DNA of 64,000 bases, taken from the NCBI GenBank assembly GCA_009760855.2, contig WPIO01000054.1, positions 2,703,501 through 2,767,500 on the forward strand, read 5' to 3'. A program made the position numbers and the translations under genes. The DNA comes from Cristatella mucedo. Taxonomy: Eukaryota; Bryozoa; Phylactolaemata; Cristatellidae. This document shows, piece after piece, positions 31,402 through 43,639 of the stretch (position 1 is the first letter of the stretch; every line of letters begins with the position of its first letter). The notes under the pieces are model-generated. The model did no database searches. It had not been told where the DNA came from and was given only the letters and a program-made list of their open reading frames with translations.

Positions 31402-32450
31402 GTCATAACCCACCATGACTTTCCGTAGCCATCACTTCGAGCCTTTCGGCTTTCCGTCGCTTTCGAGGATTGCTCCACATGCCTGCAAGTATTTAAACGA
31501 ATTACCTTCCGACAACTACCTTCAATTTGTCACGTAGAAGCTGAGCGAAAATTGTTTTGCTGCAGCGAAGCTATTAGCCTGACTTGAGTCAGAGCGACCG
31601 GACTTGGATTCTCCAAGTCCTTATGTCAGCCCCGTTGCCAGAGGCTGATAATACTTTCCTGAGACATCAAGTTAACTTGCTTGCCGACTCAAGTGGTTGC
31701 TGTTTTTTGCTCAGTCAGAGCTGGCCATGCTTTTAGTCTCTTTCGCTCTAAGGACGGCCGAGCATTGACCGCAAGCTTCAGAGACTGTAGAGACAATCGC
31801 CTCCGAATAAAAGGCTAAGGAGTGGCTATTGGGCTCAGCTGCCCTTCTGTTTTCCCAGCTGCTTGAAGATAATGTGTATTTATACAGCCAAATTTTTATG
31901 TTAAGCAGTTGATGCTAATCGCACATTCGAATCGAATGGCAATGGCAGCTTAAAGTGCGGCCGGCCGTGGTGGAATCGACATAGCTGCTCACGAATGAAT
32001 AAAGGAGACTGAACAAAGAATTCTACTAAATCTGCCAGTAACACCGTAGAGTTGGCGACGGTGCCTAGATGCTCAAGTAGCAACGCTGCCAACGCTTAAA
32101 GAGGCGACACTTCTTGCTGTAAGCCGACACTCGAGGGATGTTGCCACCTGACGGCGATCGGACGTTACAAAGCTTGGCTGCTGCCCTTTAGCCACCGTGA
32201 GGATGATGGAGCTGTTGTGATCTGCAGCTGCTTCCTCCACGTGCACTGCACAGCATGAGGAGGAAGTGAGTCATCGTAGACATCGGCTGCCTGGCTTTGA
32301 ACGTGTCAGTGTCCCCAGTCCTGCACTATGTGCTCGTAGTTGCTTCTAGTCCTTCGAAAGTATGAACTGCTCTCAAAATCTGCTGCAATTGTTTGCTTTT
32401 AAATGTAAGTATTCTCATGTTTACTCTCTAGTTATCAGTTGCCTAATTAA
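31402..32450. other. Stretch without a supported gene
   Basis: Moderate GC, no long frame with a recognisable domain, and no recognised transposon. Confidence 0.4.
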
Positions 32451-32451
32451 G

Positions 32452-32482
32452 CACACACACACACACACTCACACATTCACAA

Positions 32483-32518
<36 letters not shown>
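32452..32518. repeat. (AC)n microsatellite
   Basis: Interrupted ACAC repeats with tcacacattcacaaacat in the middle. Confidence 0.9.
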
Positions 32519-32519
<1 letters not shown>

Positions 32520-32688
32520 CACATTCTCTGTATCTCTCTCTTTCTCCAAGTGTCTGTGACTCCCTCCACCACTCTCTTTCACTTTCTCTCTCTCTCTCTC
32601 CATGTGTCTCTCACTTCCTCCACTACTCTCTTCCACTCCCTCTCTCCCTCTCTCTTCCTCTCTCTCTCTCTCCTCTTTGGTTCACTTG

Positions 32689-32750
<62 letters not shown>

Positions 32751-33030
32751 GATTCTCAGTATCTTTCGCTTTTTCTGTCTTCTATTTACTCTCTCGCTAG
32801 CTCTCTGTCGCTAGTCCTCACTCTGACTCTCTCCAACTTCCTCTCTCTTTCCCTTTCTCTTTCTCTGTCTGCATTCACCCTCGCAATGTTTTTATGCTTC
32901 TCTCCATCTCTCTATTGCATACTATCCAGGTTTTTTCGCTATTTTTTCTCTCGCTCTCTCTCTTTTTCTCCTATTTACCGTCTGACTTTCTCTCCCACTC
33001 ACGCATGCTCTTTCACACTCCATTCCTCAA
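32520..33030. repeat. Long CT-rich tract with pure (CT)n core
   Basis: About 500 nt is almost entirely pyrimidine on the + strand, with a pure CT run at about 32,691-32,748. The 175-codon Ser/Leu frame over it is an artefact. Such mirror-like polypyrimidine runs can form triplex DNA. Confidence 0.9.
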
Positions 33031-33059
33031 TATTTCTTACTTGATTTGGCGAAATACTG

Positions 33060-33730
33060 CATGATTAGAAAAATGGATACGGCATGCGACAATGGAAAAG
33101 AAAGTGCGAGAGAGAGAGTGCGAGAGGTAGTGCAAAGACACAGTCCTTAATCTGAATTAACCTTGTCGAGTTTTGTGGTCTTAGACGCTTAGAGTGAAAT
33201 CTTTGTCTTTTTCCGATACAAACATTGAGCCACTGCCTGTATATCGTGTATGCTGCGACGGACCCAGTAGTGCTAGTGGACCGCTTGTTGTGACCGTTGT
33301 AAGGTTGTTAATGAGAGAATATCCGACACTGCTCTATGCATAAACACCAAACTAAGAGTTACATCGAGAGTTAACTCTATTATTCTATGGATTCTCTGAT
33401 GGAAGTGAATCACCTTAGCAAATTCCCGGTGAAAAGTGAGAGGCATCTGAGATTTGCAAAGATAGATTGTCCATGCAGCAGGTAGCTGCCAATCTTTAAT
33501 GGAGATCATTCAATATGATTAACCGGGACGATACGTCCAGCTCGTGTGTCAACTGGTGAGCATCACCTGCACTCGCGATGTCGGCATTGACCCCATAAAG
33601 GATCGTCTCCATTAGGTCATCAAGTCAGGTGGTAGCCGATGTTAGGGAGAGATCATGACACATTACTGCTGCAGCAGCTCTTGGCAGGGTGGGATTACTA
33701 AATTTCAAGCGAAGGGTAGCAGCACGACCC
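33060..33730. other. Stretch without a supported gene
   Basis: No domain, transposon or long repeat recognised, apart from a few gagaga units near 33,108. Confidence 0.4.
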
Positions 33731-33734
33731 TCTC

Positions 33735-34403
33735 ATGCAGCCCTCAAAGGAAACCCTAGCAAAGTCTCAGCTCCACCTTGGTGGCCAGAGCATTGTCACC
33801 AGCGACTTATTTGAAATGAATGTCTTGCGTCACTGCATACGAGTCCGCACAATGCAACCATCGACCGGAGCGTGGCTAGCCAAATGCAGCCTTAAGTTCG
33901 TGCTTCAAAGCGATTGTGCAGATCTCAACAGTGACGCTAAAGCTTGCCACCTGAGGAGACGGCTAGCCCTGTCGTTGACTGACAGCAGTGCAGCCAGCGT
34001 GCATCCAGTGCTAGACCCAGAGTAGACTCCTTAGGCAGAACTGCAGGAGCAGCACCGGGAACGAGCAACTAGGTTAGCTTACGAGTCAGTCGAGCGTTTG
34101 CCACAGGCAGAAATTTCCGTCACATCACACCCTATCTTAAAAAGCTGTGGGCCACAGCATCGCTTTGGTCTTTCTTAGCGACCGGGTTGCTCCAGAGAAG
34201 TAATAATTAAAAAATAATAAATACATAGCTAATATTTAAAATAACTGCCGCACATGTGACCCCAACTCCACCAATCACTACTCCACTGACCACTACTTCG
34301 ATGTTTGAAACTTCACTGACCATGAAGCTGACAATTAGTTTGACCTCATCGATGGCGCCTGCTATGACCCTGGATGTGGCCACCGCCAGGGGCTTCAATC
34401 AAG
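33735..34403 (+). pseudogene. Mucin-type exon relic of the second lectin copy
   Basis: The frame open from 34,229 to 34,403 encodes a Thr-rich stretch (TPTPPITTPLTTTS) and ends FNQG at AATCAAG|GTGAAT, the same sequence and phase as the end of exon 3 in the intact gene (NQG). Stops at 34,208 and 34,226 block the frame upstream. The frame at 33,735-34,025 may hold a decayed first half; its similarity is weak. The repeat number is far lower than in the intact gene. Confidence 0.55.
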
Positions 34404-35322
34404 GTGAATGAAGACAGCAGTAGCTGCGCAGCACTGATTGTGACCACGGAAGCGACTGCAAACGAGAGAAATGTCGCACTGCTAAGCTGTACTGATGTCG
34501 ATAATTCTTCCCTGGCAAGCTCGTTGAGTATCAATAAGTAGCCATTCCCTCACATTCGAGTGAGGGCAGCAAAAAAGCAATGACGTCTTGGGCAGAGGTC
34601 ATCTTTATAGTGTTCGTGCAAGTATCTGAGAAATTTAATGATTGTTTTGGGCACTTGCCATCCTGCTTCCTTAACGTCCCAGTGCTGTTATCGCTGCCTG
34701 CGAAAAGCCGATCTCTAGATTTGCAGTTGGGATAAAAGGGAGCTTTCGCTTCATCAAGATACCTCTAAGAATTTAGCGTGTTGAGAGGAACACTAATGGT
34801 AATAGCTCCTGTAAAGTGATTTCAAGTGTATCTGCAGTTATAACGTTAGTTTTAGTATCCGGCACAGTTCATATTCTTGGCTTATAATAATTTTGTCCAT
34901 TCAATCCTTTTAGTGATTAATTCTTAACGTCGCTGCGTACCTATGTATTAGTATGAATGTCTTACTTTTAACTGCTGAGTTACCAGGCTCGAGCGCTGAA
35001 GCATAACTAAAGCACAAGGATAGAGACAAAGTTCTCGTACAGAAAACAAGTGAATTGTACATTTACGCTTCTTTCAATCAAAATGCACAACAAGGTGATT
35101 GTTTTCTCAACTTCTGCATAATTGTTATTACTTAACGCCTTTATTGGTTTTGTGAGGAAAAGATAGTATAACCCACTTTTTAGTTGTTCATGGAGTGACT
35201 CAGTCGATTGGCCTGTGACCTGAAAGGCTACGGCAAAAACAGAGGCTTGCATTGCTATTTCCAGTGCAACATGCAATCGGCCCCTCTCGACCTTGCTTGT
35301 AATTGTATCAACTCAGTTGCAG

Positions 35323-35352
35323 GCTCCGGAATGACGGGAATTGTATCCCTAA
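35323..35352 (+). pseudogene. Microexon copy (30 nt) of the second lectin copy
   Basis: TTGCAG|G and CTAA|GTAAAT enclose 30 nt encoding GSGMTGIVSL in phase 1. Length, borders and the IVSL end match exon 4. It is intact itself but sits between broken exons. It lies 919 nt after the mucin relic and 223 nt before the FTP relic; the same gaps in the intact gene are 867 and 209 nt. Confidence 0.7.
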
Positions 35353-35575
35353 GTAAATAATGAGAAGCATTCAGCACCACGAGTTCTTAAGCAGTGAAAT
35401 AGTTGTGGTAATAGTAATAAAAAACTAGACGACTTTGGTTGTAAACAACGAACAAGCATCGACTGTAATACAAAATTTCAGTCACGAATTAGTTAGCCCC
35501 TCTGATCTGATAGCGTGACTAGTTTAATCAGAAGAAAGTGCAGCGCCACTCTATCTTTTGCCTCTCTTTCTTCAG

Positions 35576-35764
35576 GCAAGCCTGAATGAAAGTCGACGTC
35601 TTCGATGGACCCACCCTCACGTGTTGCCGACCGCATTGCATAGTCGTTTGACGGCAACAGCTATGCTCACGCTTGGAATGTTTCATTCCACTGAATTGCT
35701 GTCGATCTGGAAGGGCAGCACAAAGTCTCAACGATCGCCTTGACGACTCGACGTGGAGCGTCCT
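35576..35764 (+). pseudogene. Broken FTP exon 5 of the second lectin copy
   Basis: The acceptor (ctctctttcttcag) is intact. The sequence aligns base by base with exon 5 at first, but the codon matching Asn of KPAN is TGA (35,587-35,589). A one-base loss follows near the CCRP motif and further indels come before AFDG. The part VDLEGQHKVSTIAL is readable in another frame. The following GTGGGTGATAGCCATG matches the start of intron 5. The copy cannot encode the lectin domain. Confidence 0.75.
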
Positions 35765-35959
35765 GTGGGTGATAGCCATGGCAAGAGTGAGGTGCAGCTT
35801 TGCTGCTCTGGACAGATATTCGGTAAATGCAATGAATCGGTGTGTGTGTCTCCCAATGGCCGATAACAGGGCCAAGAGGCAGCGGAGCGTGAGCCCTTGC
35901 CACAGGCTTTTCGTAGGCCCGGTCACTCAGAGCCGTGTGGGTGTGGAGTCCCGTGCTGC

Positions 35960-36690
35960 TAATAATAATAATAACAATAATTCACTTGATAAAGTGCCCT
36001 CAGAGAACTTAATCACTCTCTAGGCGCTTTACATTTGCTGTAAAGTGAAATGCAATTGAATGGTAAGTAAAATCATGCTTGTAAAACAAACGAAATGAAC
36101 AATACGGTTAGGGGTGACATGCACAGCATCAGCATGCAAATGTGGTTAGTGGCAGCATGCACAGTGTCAGCGCTCCTAAGCACATCATGGACGAATCACA
36201 GGGACCCACTTAATGCTGTCCTAAATAGATGTGTTTTTAGGTTCCTTTTAAATGGGGTCAGGTCAGGGGATGTTCTGTTCATTTAGAAATGTTATGAAGC
36301 TGAACATAGGCAGATCTGACCGTGGAGCTGATTTGGTCGTCTAACGAGAGGTCGCTTTGGAATATGACACCTATATTTCGATCTGATTCGACACGAGAAA
36401 TGCTGGCAGAGCCAATTTTGAGAGTAAGCCTTTCCAATTTCTGAATCACACTGGGTTTGCCCATAACTAGTAAGTTAGTTTTATCATCGTTAAGTTTTTG
36501 AAAATTTGCTGCCATCCATGTGTGGATGTCATCACTGCATGCAGCTAGTGAGTTTGGAGAATTTGAGGTGCTCTAAGGCTGGGAGGGATCAAAGCAAAGG
36601 TAAAACTGAGTGTCATCCGCATTGATGTGAAAGCCTAGATTGTTCTTGGCAATCACATCAGCAAGAGGTTAGGTTTTGATTGCTAGGTGG
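35960..36690 (-). mobile_element. LINE fragment with internal deletion
   Basis: A (TAA)n tail (35,961-35,975) and hairpin (35,988-36,032) are followed on the minus strand by the pre-tail region. The sequence then jumps near 36,275 to the RT segment MAANFQKLNDDKTNLLVMG...IGSAS with an ISSTVRSAY end (36,279-36,515), and further to a NADDTQF palm motif near 36,630. The part between is deleted. Confidence 0.75.
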
Positions 36691-36699
36691 TATTAGCCT

Positions 36700-37765
36700 T
36701 CGAATCGAAACCTTACGACAAATATGAGTTCAAGCAATGTTCGGAAATTTGACTGAACGTGAAATCAAATAACGCCGGCAACTCCAAATTAACACTTCCA
36801 TCATCAACTAGGTACTAACAGCACGGAGACGAGTTGCTAGGCTCTATGGAACACTGCAGGGACAGCTTGGCCACTTTGTTTTTGAGTATACTGCTGCCTT
36901 GGCTATCATGCCCTACCCAGCTTAGCTGTGCGATGAAAGTGTGGATGCAATTTATTCTGCTAGGACTGAGCGTTTCGGCTTTTGGAATCGTGTACAAATG
37001 TGGGTTCTTCAAATTCTAGATGGAGATAGAAGCCGTCTGTTGCCGGGTCAAGTCAAATTTACATTATGGTTATTGATGGTCGCCCTGAAATACCAGGCTT
37101 TCAGAATAAAGCATTACAGGTCACTTGGGCACTCAGATATCTCACGACTGCATCGACACTCGAGATGCAGAAAACAAAAGCTATTTTATAGCATACAACG
37201 TCACCTGCACGACTCTAGAGACCGGGAATGGCTGTAACGCCAATACGTGAACCCGACTCCTGTCGGAACGCCGTTTCGGGAGCCCCTCTCTCAGACGGAA
37301 GCCGCAAGAGCACAAAGGCTAATGCACTTCCGGGCTAGGGGCAAGCCGTAATTCTTCCTAGATAGAGGAAAGGATGCCGGAAAGAAAAACGGCCGAAAGA
37401 CGGATGCAGGTAAGCGGCGATGGCCAGACCTCTATTCCTGCGTAATATTTCCGAGAAGATCCTGGTAGCAATTGTGACGGTCGTCAGAGTTTTCTCATAC
37501 AATCGTTGCAAGCTCGAACACAGCGGATCAAGACAATACGAGAGGTTGTGTGGAGACAACTCTAGACAATCCACATTGATGAATCCCAGATCGCTAGTCA
37601 TCTAGATCATTCGCTCAGCATAGTCGTTACTCTGTGAAAAGCTTGAACTCAGAATTGAGTCCTATAGATCCCGGTGCTTGCATTCTCTGCCGCCCTCCTT
37701 CTGGTCGCATAGGTGCACCATACTTGGGCCTACTCGGAAGAGAGATCGATTACTTCACGAAATCA
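36700..37765. other. Pseudogene intron 5 remnant, no supported gene
   Basis: The end (37,736-37,765) aligns with intron 5 of the intact gene near 26,395. Frames at 36,834-37,237 and 37,335-37,605 show no recognisable domain. Confidence 0.4.
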
Positions 37766-38125
37766 TACTATTACTAATAAGAATACACTTGGTTAAGCAC
37801 CCCCAGAGAGCTTAATCTCATTCTAGGCACTTCAAATTTACTGCCTGGGAAACACAATCGAATGGTGAGTGGTTTCATGCTAGATAAATAAAATGAATAA
37901 CACGGTTAGTGATGGCATGCACAGGGTCAGCATGCAATTGTGGGTGGAGGTCGCATGCATGGTGTCTGCACGGGTCAGCTCATAAAGAACGAATCGCAGG
38001 GACCCACTAAATTCTGTCATAAGTAGGTGCGTTTTTGAGCTCCTTTTAAATGCTATTAAGTCAGGGGATGTCGTGACACACGTCGGAAGTGAGTTCCTGG
38101 CTTTGAGAGCACACGAACTTGAAAT
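37766..38125 (-). mobile_element. LINE 3' fragment
   Basis: It begins after a short ATTACTAATAAG tail and carries the hairpin near 37,795-37,832 (AAGCACCC...GGCACTT on the + strand) and the pre-tail region. It splits a block that is continuous in the intact gene at 26,395-26,530, which gives an empty site. Confidence 0.7.
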
Positions 38126-38880
38126 TTCGTCTAACTCAGATAAAACCCGTCGAACGTTTGTCTGGGCGCCGTCGAAAATGAACAGTCTCCTAATTTTAAG
38201 TCAGGTTGACTCTACTTAAGGCACGTCAGCCTGTCCTATAGCATCACAGTGTGTCGCATCGCTTAGTGACTATGTAAATATTCAGCAGCCGAGGCGAGCT
38301 GTCACGTCGTCGTTTTAACCGTTCCAGCCACCAAAAAACAAAAAGATGGAGTCCTCGGCACAATACGCGACCTGCGATATCTGCCACACTGTAAATCTAA
38401 AAGCCGTGATATCGCCATGGCCGATTCAATTAGGTCTGTGGAAGTGTATCACGGTAACTCGACGATTAACATACTAGAGGCTGTTTTACGACCGTTGGTT
38501 TATTCACCTAATTTCCTGTTTACATTCTTAACATCAGCGTTTTTAGACCGGCGATTTTCCTGTGGGAATTAAAGGATAGGTATCATGCTATGCTATTGTC
38601 TGTATTCTGTCATGACTGATGCCTTTCTAGCGAGATTAGAATTTCGGATTGCACGGATCTGATCATGGGAAAAGCTGTTCCTAACGAGATGCAGTCTTTC
38701 TATTGAGAAATAGGCTTTCTATTCAAACGTCTGCAACAAAAAATCTATCGGCCCAGACTAACTTTTCGCTGTGAGATGACGGCTGGGAGAATTCTTCACA
38801 GTAGCAGCAACTTCGGCCACTCAACTAGGCGGGACGCCACCCTTGGTGCAATCGTACAGAGAGAACAGCCTACCACTTCA
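38126..38880. other. Pseudogene intron remnant
   Basis: The first 130 nt align with 26,425-26,540. The rest shows no gene or recognised transposon. Confidence 0.4.
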
Positions 38881-38881
38881 G

Positions 38882-39000
38882 CTGCTAGGCATCGGTGTCG
38901 AGCCATCAGTGCTCTCGCTTCAACTATGGCCTCACTGCCGAGGCATAAGTGCTTCCGATTACTTGTAGGCTTGTGGGTTTTCACGAAACAAAGCTCTTGC
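38882..39000 (+). pseudogene. Possible exon 6 relic of the second lectin copy
   Basis: After an acceptor-like taccacttcag, the sequence ggcatcggtgtcgagcc and gctctcgcttcaac resembles parts of exon 6 (ggcatcggctcgagccc, ctctcacttcaac). Frame and later motifs are not preserved. Position and order fit; the similarity is patchy. Confidence 0.3.
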
Positions 39001-39164
39001 TACCATGTTCAGTTACCTAGCATATGCGACCTTGTAGCAGTAATGATGCAAGATTGCCGACCAAGCTACCATTCGAACGAATTTATTAACCACTCTTTAT
39101 GAATTGATTATGACTTAAAATTTTAGCATGTGTCACATGCATTGCTAATAGCTGTTTTTAGAAT

Positions 39165-39365
39165 TACGTGTTTTAATTCCAACACTTATTTCTAAAATGA
39201 TGAGGTGCGATAGCAAACTAGATGAACAGGTCACTTTTAATGACCTCGGTCCCAAGGCTGTTGGTTTGAATCTTGATGTGGGCGTTTCTTTATTGCCACT
39301 GCAAGCAGTAAGGATAGCTGTTAAGGCTCTTTTATCGCTGTACAAATGAGGATTTTAATTTAGCT
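39165..39365 (+). mobile_element. Decayed tRNA-derived SINE
   Basis: It contains tgacctcggtcccaaggctg, a B-box-like GGTTTGAATCTT and the downstream body attgccactgcaagcagta, matching the SINEs at 17,890 and 44,795. Confidence 0.55.
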
Positions 39366-39829
39366 ATTGCCTACATAGTGACCGTCAATATTGGAACAAT
39401 GATTTACTCTCACGAGTACGCGGTTATAGATTAGCTTCAAACTCTTCAATCCCAAAAATTAATTCAGGAGTTCCACATCTTGAACGGCAAACCACAAAAT
39501 TAAATTCTAAAAACTTAAACTAGTAAAATGGGATTGATAAAGCTGAAACTTTTTGCAGAGATTCTAGTACAGAAGAAGAGGTTGGATACTATAATTTATT
39601 CTTTAGGCATGGTATTATTCAGGCGATCTGATGAGTTGACACTAAATGAATCAGGTAGTAGAATCGAACGTTTTAGCTGAAAGATCCTAGCCATTCCATG
39701 TATAGTCCTCCTGTCAAAAGCTGCACAGTTCATTTTAGAAAATAGAAGTAAGAAGCCACAGAGCTGGCTGGGAAAAATAAATTTGTGTAGTGTGAGAAGT
39801 ATAGACACTCGTACCAGTACGAATAAGCT

Positions 39830-40260
39830 ATAAATGTTCTGGCGGCTTCGATCCGACTTCTCATCGTCCTATTTCTTATATTACTTTAAAGGTATCATGG
39901 CTACTAATTACAGGGGTGACATAACTGATAAGCACTGCCGGCAGGTCGTCCGTGGCACTGACTCAAGTATTTACTCGTCGTATGAGGATGGAGCCCAGTC
40001 AACGATCAAGCTACTAGCAGAAGATTTGCTATTCGCTTGTCTCTGCACAGAAATCTTGCCCAGCTACAGATGTTGTAGCAAACTTGAATGAATCAGTTAG
40101 AAACGTAATTCACTTTTGAATATTTATAGAACGTAAGTATACGAACGTGAAGGTGGCTGGGAAAACAATTTCAGCTAGTTCTCACTTTTATAGCTATGGC
40201 TATGAAAAACAGAAAAACATAGTCCTAGAGCTTGAGAGCTTGGGAGCGTGGGGCCGTCTA
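39830..40260. repeat. R1 fragment, blocks b-c
   Basis: It matches 1,395-1,870 (gataagcactgccggcaggtcgtcc near 39,929 and tagttctcacttttatagct near 40,174) and the same blocks of other R1 copies. Confidence 0.5.
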
Positions 40261-40369
40261 TTCAGTTAAGTCATTTTTCTGCATTAAAATTGTCCATTTC
40301 CGCAATTGCATGCTGAATCACGCTCGTGCATTTTTCATTCTGCAGATGGTAATCGCTAGAGGCCCCACT

Positions 40370-41194
40370 ACCCAGCCACAGTTAGTGTATTCCTGTTTTC
40401 TTTAGGGCGCTGGCATAAACAGGAACCAAGTGTTCTTAGGCTAACTTAAAACTAGGCATGCCACCGACCCCGTGGGGATTCATTTATTTGCAGGTTGCTG
40501 CAAGGCAATCGTGACATCTCGTCTCGACTTCTGCAACTCACTGCTTACTGGCCTCCCAGCATGTGCGATCAGGTGATTGCAGCTGGTGCAAAACTCCCCA
40601 GCTAGGCTTGTCTGTCGTGAGCCTCGCAGTTGCCACATTACTCCACTTCTAGCTGACCTGCACTGGCTACCAGTCAAGCAACGGATTGACTGCAAGGTTT
40701 TGTCGCTCACTTTATGTTCCTTCATTCTATGGCTCCAACCTATCTCTCCGACATACTCCGCCATCAGGCCAGCATCGTACCACCCGCTTTTCGGAATCCA
40801 ACAGTCTAGAAATACCTCGTACAAACCTCAAATCCTTTGCAGACCGTGCATTTAGTTCGTATGCTCCCAAAGCCTGGAATTCCCTCCCGACCTGCGTCAG
40901 AACATCCCCTGACCTGACCACATTTAAAAGGATCTTAAAAACACACCTATTTAGGACAGCATTTACTGGGTCCCTGTGATTCGTCCTTCACGTGCTTAGG
41001 CGTGCTGACACTGTGCATGCTGCCACTAACCACATTTGCATGCTGACCCTGTGCATGTCACCCCTAACCATATTATTCATTTCGTTTGTTTTTCAAGCAT
41101 GATTTTACTTACCATTCAATTGCATTTCACTTTGCAGCAAGTTTAAAGCGCCTAGAAAGAGATTGAGTTCTCTGGGGGCGCTTTAGCAAGTACG

Positions 41195-41226
<32 letters not shown>

Positions 41227-41520
41227 TATAGATATTCAATCATCTAATATGGCGATGTATGTCATCCACTGTAACTTAATGAACCAACTATTTTCTTGTC
41301 AAATTCTAAAAATTTCCTCGAGGTTTCAGTGTGAAGTCGTATATGATGTATCAGATATTCACGGGACTTGATAATCGCCTACCAAGTCAGCAGTAGTTTA
41401 GGGTACTATAGGCGACTGGCGGAAACTAAAGTGACATAGGCCTTCGATTAGGACCTATCGCTGCCGCTCGTGGGTGCTTTTTCTGTGGTGTGTGCCGCAT
41501 CGGATGGAGCTCCAATTTCG
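40370..41520 (+). repeat. Copy of the lectin 5' flank, split by a LINE
   Basis: The segment 40,390-40,497 aligns with 45,480-45,590 and 62,130-62,240. After the LINE, 41,225-41,500 aligns with parts of 62,270-63,150, including ggcgactggcggaaact (41,409; 63,100). The promoter and exon 1 that follow in the second gene are absent. Confidence 0.55.
40498..41226 (+). mobile_element. 5'-truncated LINE with hairpin and (ATT)n tail
   Basis: This is the best preserved copy of the family here. The frame gives KAIVTSRLDFCNSLLTGLP, LHWLPVKQRIDCKVLSLTL and FSSYAPKAWNSLPTCVRTSP, ending LKTHLFRTAF, with one frameshift. The tail hairpin pairs AAAGCGCC (41,145-41,152) with GGCGCTTT (41,177-41,184), and (ATT)n follows. 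Flanks match continuous sequence elsewhere, so the insertion borders are clear. Confidence 0.85.
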
Positions 41521-41529
41521 TGCTCAATA

Positions 41530-43630
41530 AAGGAACTCGATGAGCTGCTTATCTAGTTCCAAACGACTGCCTTGTATTTGATAGCATCACTTAGGATTAC
41601 GCCTGTGATTCCCAGAGACAAATTTTCAATGCTGCTTGCACGCTTGCTGAGTATTCGAATGACGACACAAATGAATGGGTGATTTTCTGGTTCTTTAAAT
41701 AGCCTCAGTCTGATAATCCAGGTATGCGAGACGTAGCTTAACTTTTGTAACACTTGCCTCCAGCCGGATTAATTTAAAAATGACCGGAGGAGGCTAAGCA
41801 TACCTTGATGCCACTCCAGCTGTGAGTGATGGTAGAGACCTTGATTCCCAATGCAGGAAGAGAGAACCTGACTTCCGAATCCGTAGCTTAATCGTATACC
41901 TGATTCAAAGCCGCTTTGAATTTGCCATCTACAGATTTCAGACTGTATACGATGCTGAAGCGTTGCATTTGAATCACTCACCATAATGCTTGTGACCTTG
42001 ACAGGTGCACACCACCCACTGGCACAAAAGTCGTAGTTTAACGTTTGGCGATGCGTGAATAGCATCTCAGGAGTAGAGATGCAGCATTTTAGTCGATGCT
42101 CTGTCCAAGGTGTGGATTTCAATTGCAGATGCGAGATCTATTTACTGAGAAAATGAGTTGTATTGCTACAGATTGAAAGGAAAACTAAAGCCACTTGGAT
42201 AATCAATAAGTGCAGACACTCATAGCAAAGTTTACCTGTGGTTTAATCGATTGGAATGATTGAGTGTTTTGAAAGCTGAACTTATTTAAACGCTTCTTAT
42301 GGAAAATATTTGCTTTTCTCATATTCCTAATGACTTTAATTCCTGGCCTTACTCAACTATGCTTCTCGCGTTGCACGAGTTTTGTAGCGGCTGTCTAAAC
42401 GTTCTAAATGAAATTCTAATTCCTAGCATCTTCAAAGTCATTGTGGTTTTGTCGTGATTGAAGGTGGAAATACATTGCATCTTTAATCTTGGCACGAAGT
42501 CTTTTGAATGACCTCTCAACTGATTTGGATGTTATCTTGTTATTAGAATTTTTTTAATTAGAAAAAGCCGTTCCTAACATATTAAAAGCTGATATTTTCT
42601 ATTGAAAATATCTATAGAAAAATGTCTACTCATTTGCCTGGAGATAGCTGCACAACTCAAATGTTCATCACTACGTTTCTGAAAGAAATACGATTAAGCA
42701 GCTGAGCTGCTAAACAAGTTTCTGCCATCTCGCACTCTTAGTCATTACAGGACGGCAAAGTGGGTGCTCTATCCTTAGGCTTATGAACCGTTGCCGAAGC
42801 GCTTACTCCACAGATTCTTTATTGTAGAATTCATTTCCACAAATTTTCTCAGCGACATACACTCACCTGCAGCCAATTCGTAGCGTATCCTGTCCAGCCT
42901 ATAGGAGCTACTCATGAAATCTACCGTTCCCACTACCTCTACTGCTGCTCTTCTTGACAGAGCTCAAAAGCTGATCACTTTCTATGCCTGACATTAAGCC
43001 TTAGAAGCTAAAGAATGCATACCAAAAGCCACTCACGCTTTGAGTGCGCCATAGAAAACTCTCCTGCGTCACACCCTCACAGCAGTTGTGGCTACGTGGC
43101 GTTTAAGGCCGGGATACATGACACTGGGTTAACCTTAATGGCGTTACGCCATCAGGATTATGGAGCTTAACACTGTAACCACTCTGTCTCCGCGCATTAC
43201 AAATCCAGTGAAAGCAAATAATTTTAGATGCATCACCTCGCGTAATTTTCATGTCAGGGAATAGAGGGAAAAGTTATAAATATAAAGAGCAGTATGCTAA
43301 GATCATACTCAACTTGTAAAGTAGCACTCGATCCACGCTATCGTAATGTAACTGTTCCATGGAAAACAATAACTGTAAATATAAAATGATTTAACAGCCT
43401 CATTTACATCATAAATATTAAGGGTTTAAATTACTAAGTATCTGCTTGCAGTTACTATTAAAGAATTGCCAACAAAAGCTATCGTACTAACGACAGCGGT
43501 TGCGAACAGTGAGTACCTTTCCTCTTGGGCCTACGGTTTCGCAGTAATAACTTCCTCTTGCAAAAATCGATGCATAATAAAAATTTCATTATGAATACAT
43601 AGCTCTGTTAAGCATTAAAGCTTTGGCTCC
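41530..43630. repeat. R1 repeat copy, blocks d-h, j, k
   Basis: Blocks d (41,560-41,770), e-f (41,930-42,230), g (42,270-42,450), h (42,450-42,560), j (42,720-43,090) and k (43,250-43,620) follow the usual order; blocks a-c are missing. Minus-strand frames at 41,553-41,753 and 41,769-42,122 resemble those of other copies. Confidence 0.6.
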
Positions 43631-43639
43631 TTCCTTCCT

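Noticed and set aside
32517-33044. 175-codon Ser/Leu-rich frame
   Set aside because: Translation of a CT-rich low-complexity tract.
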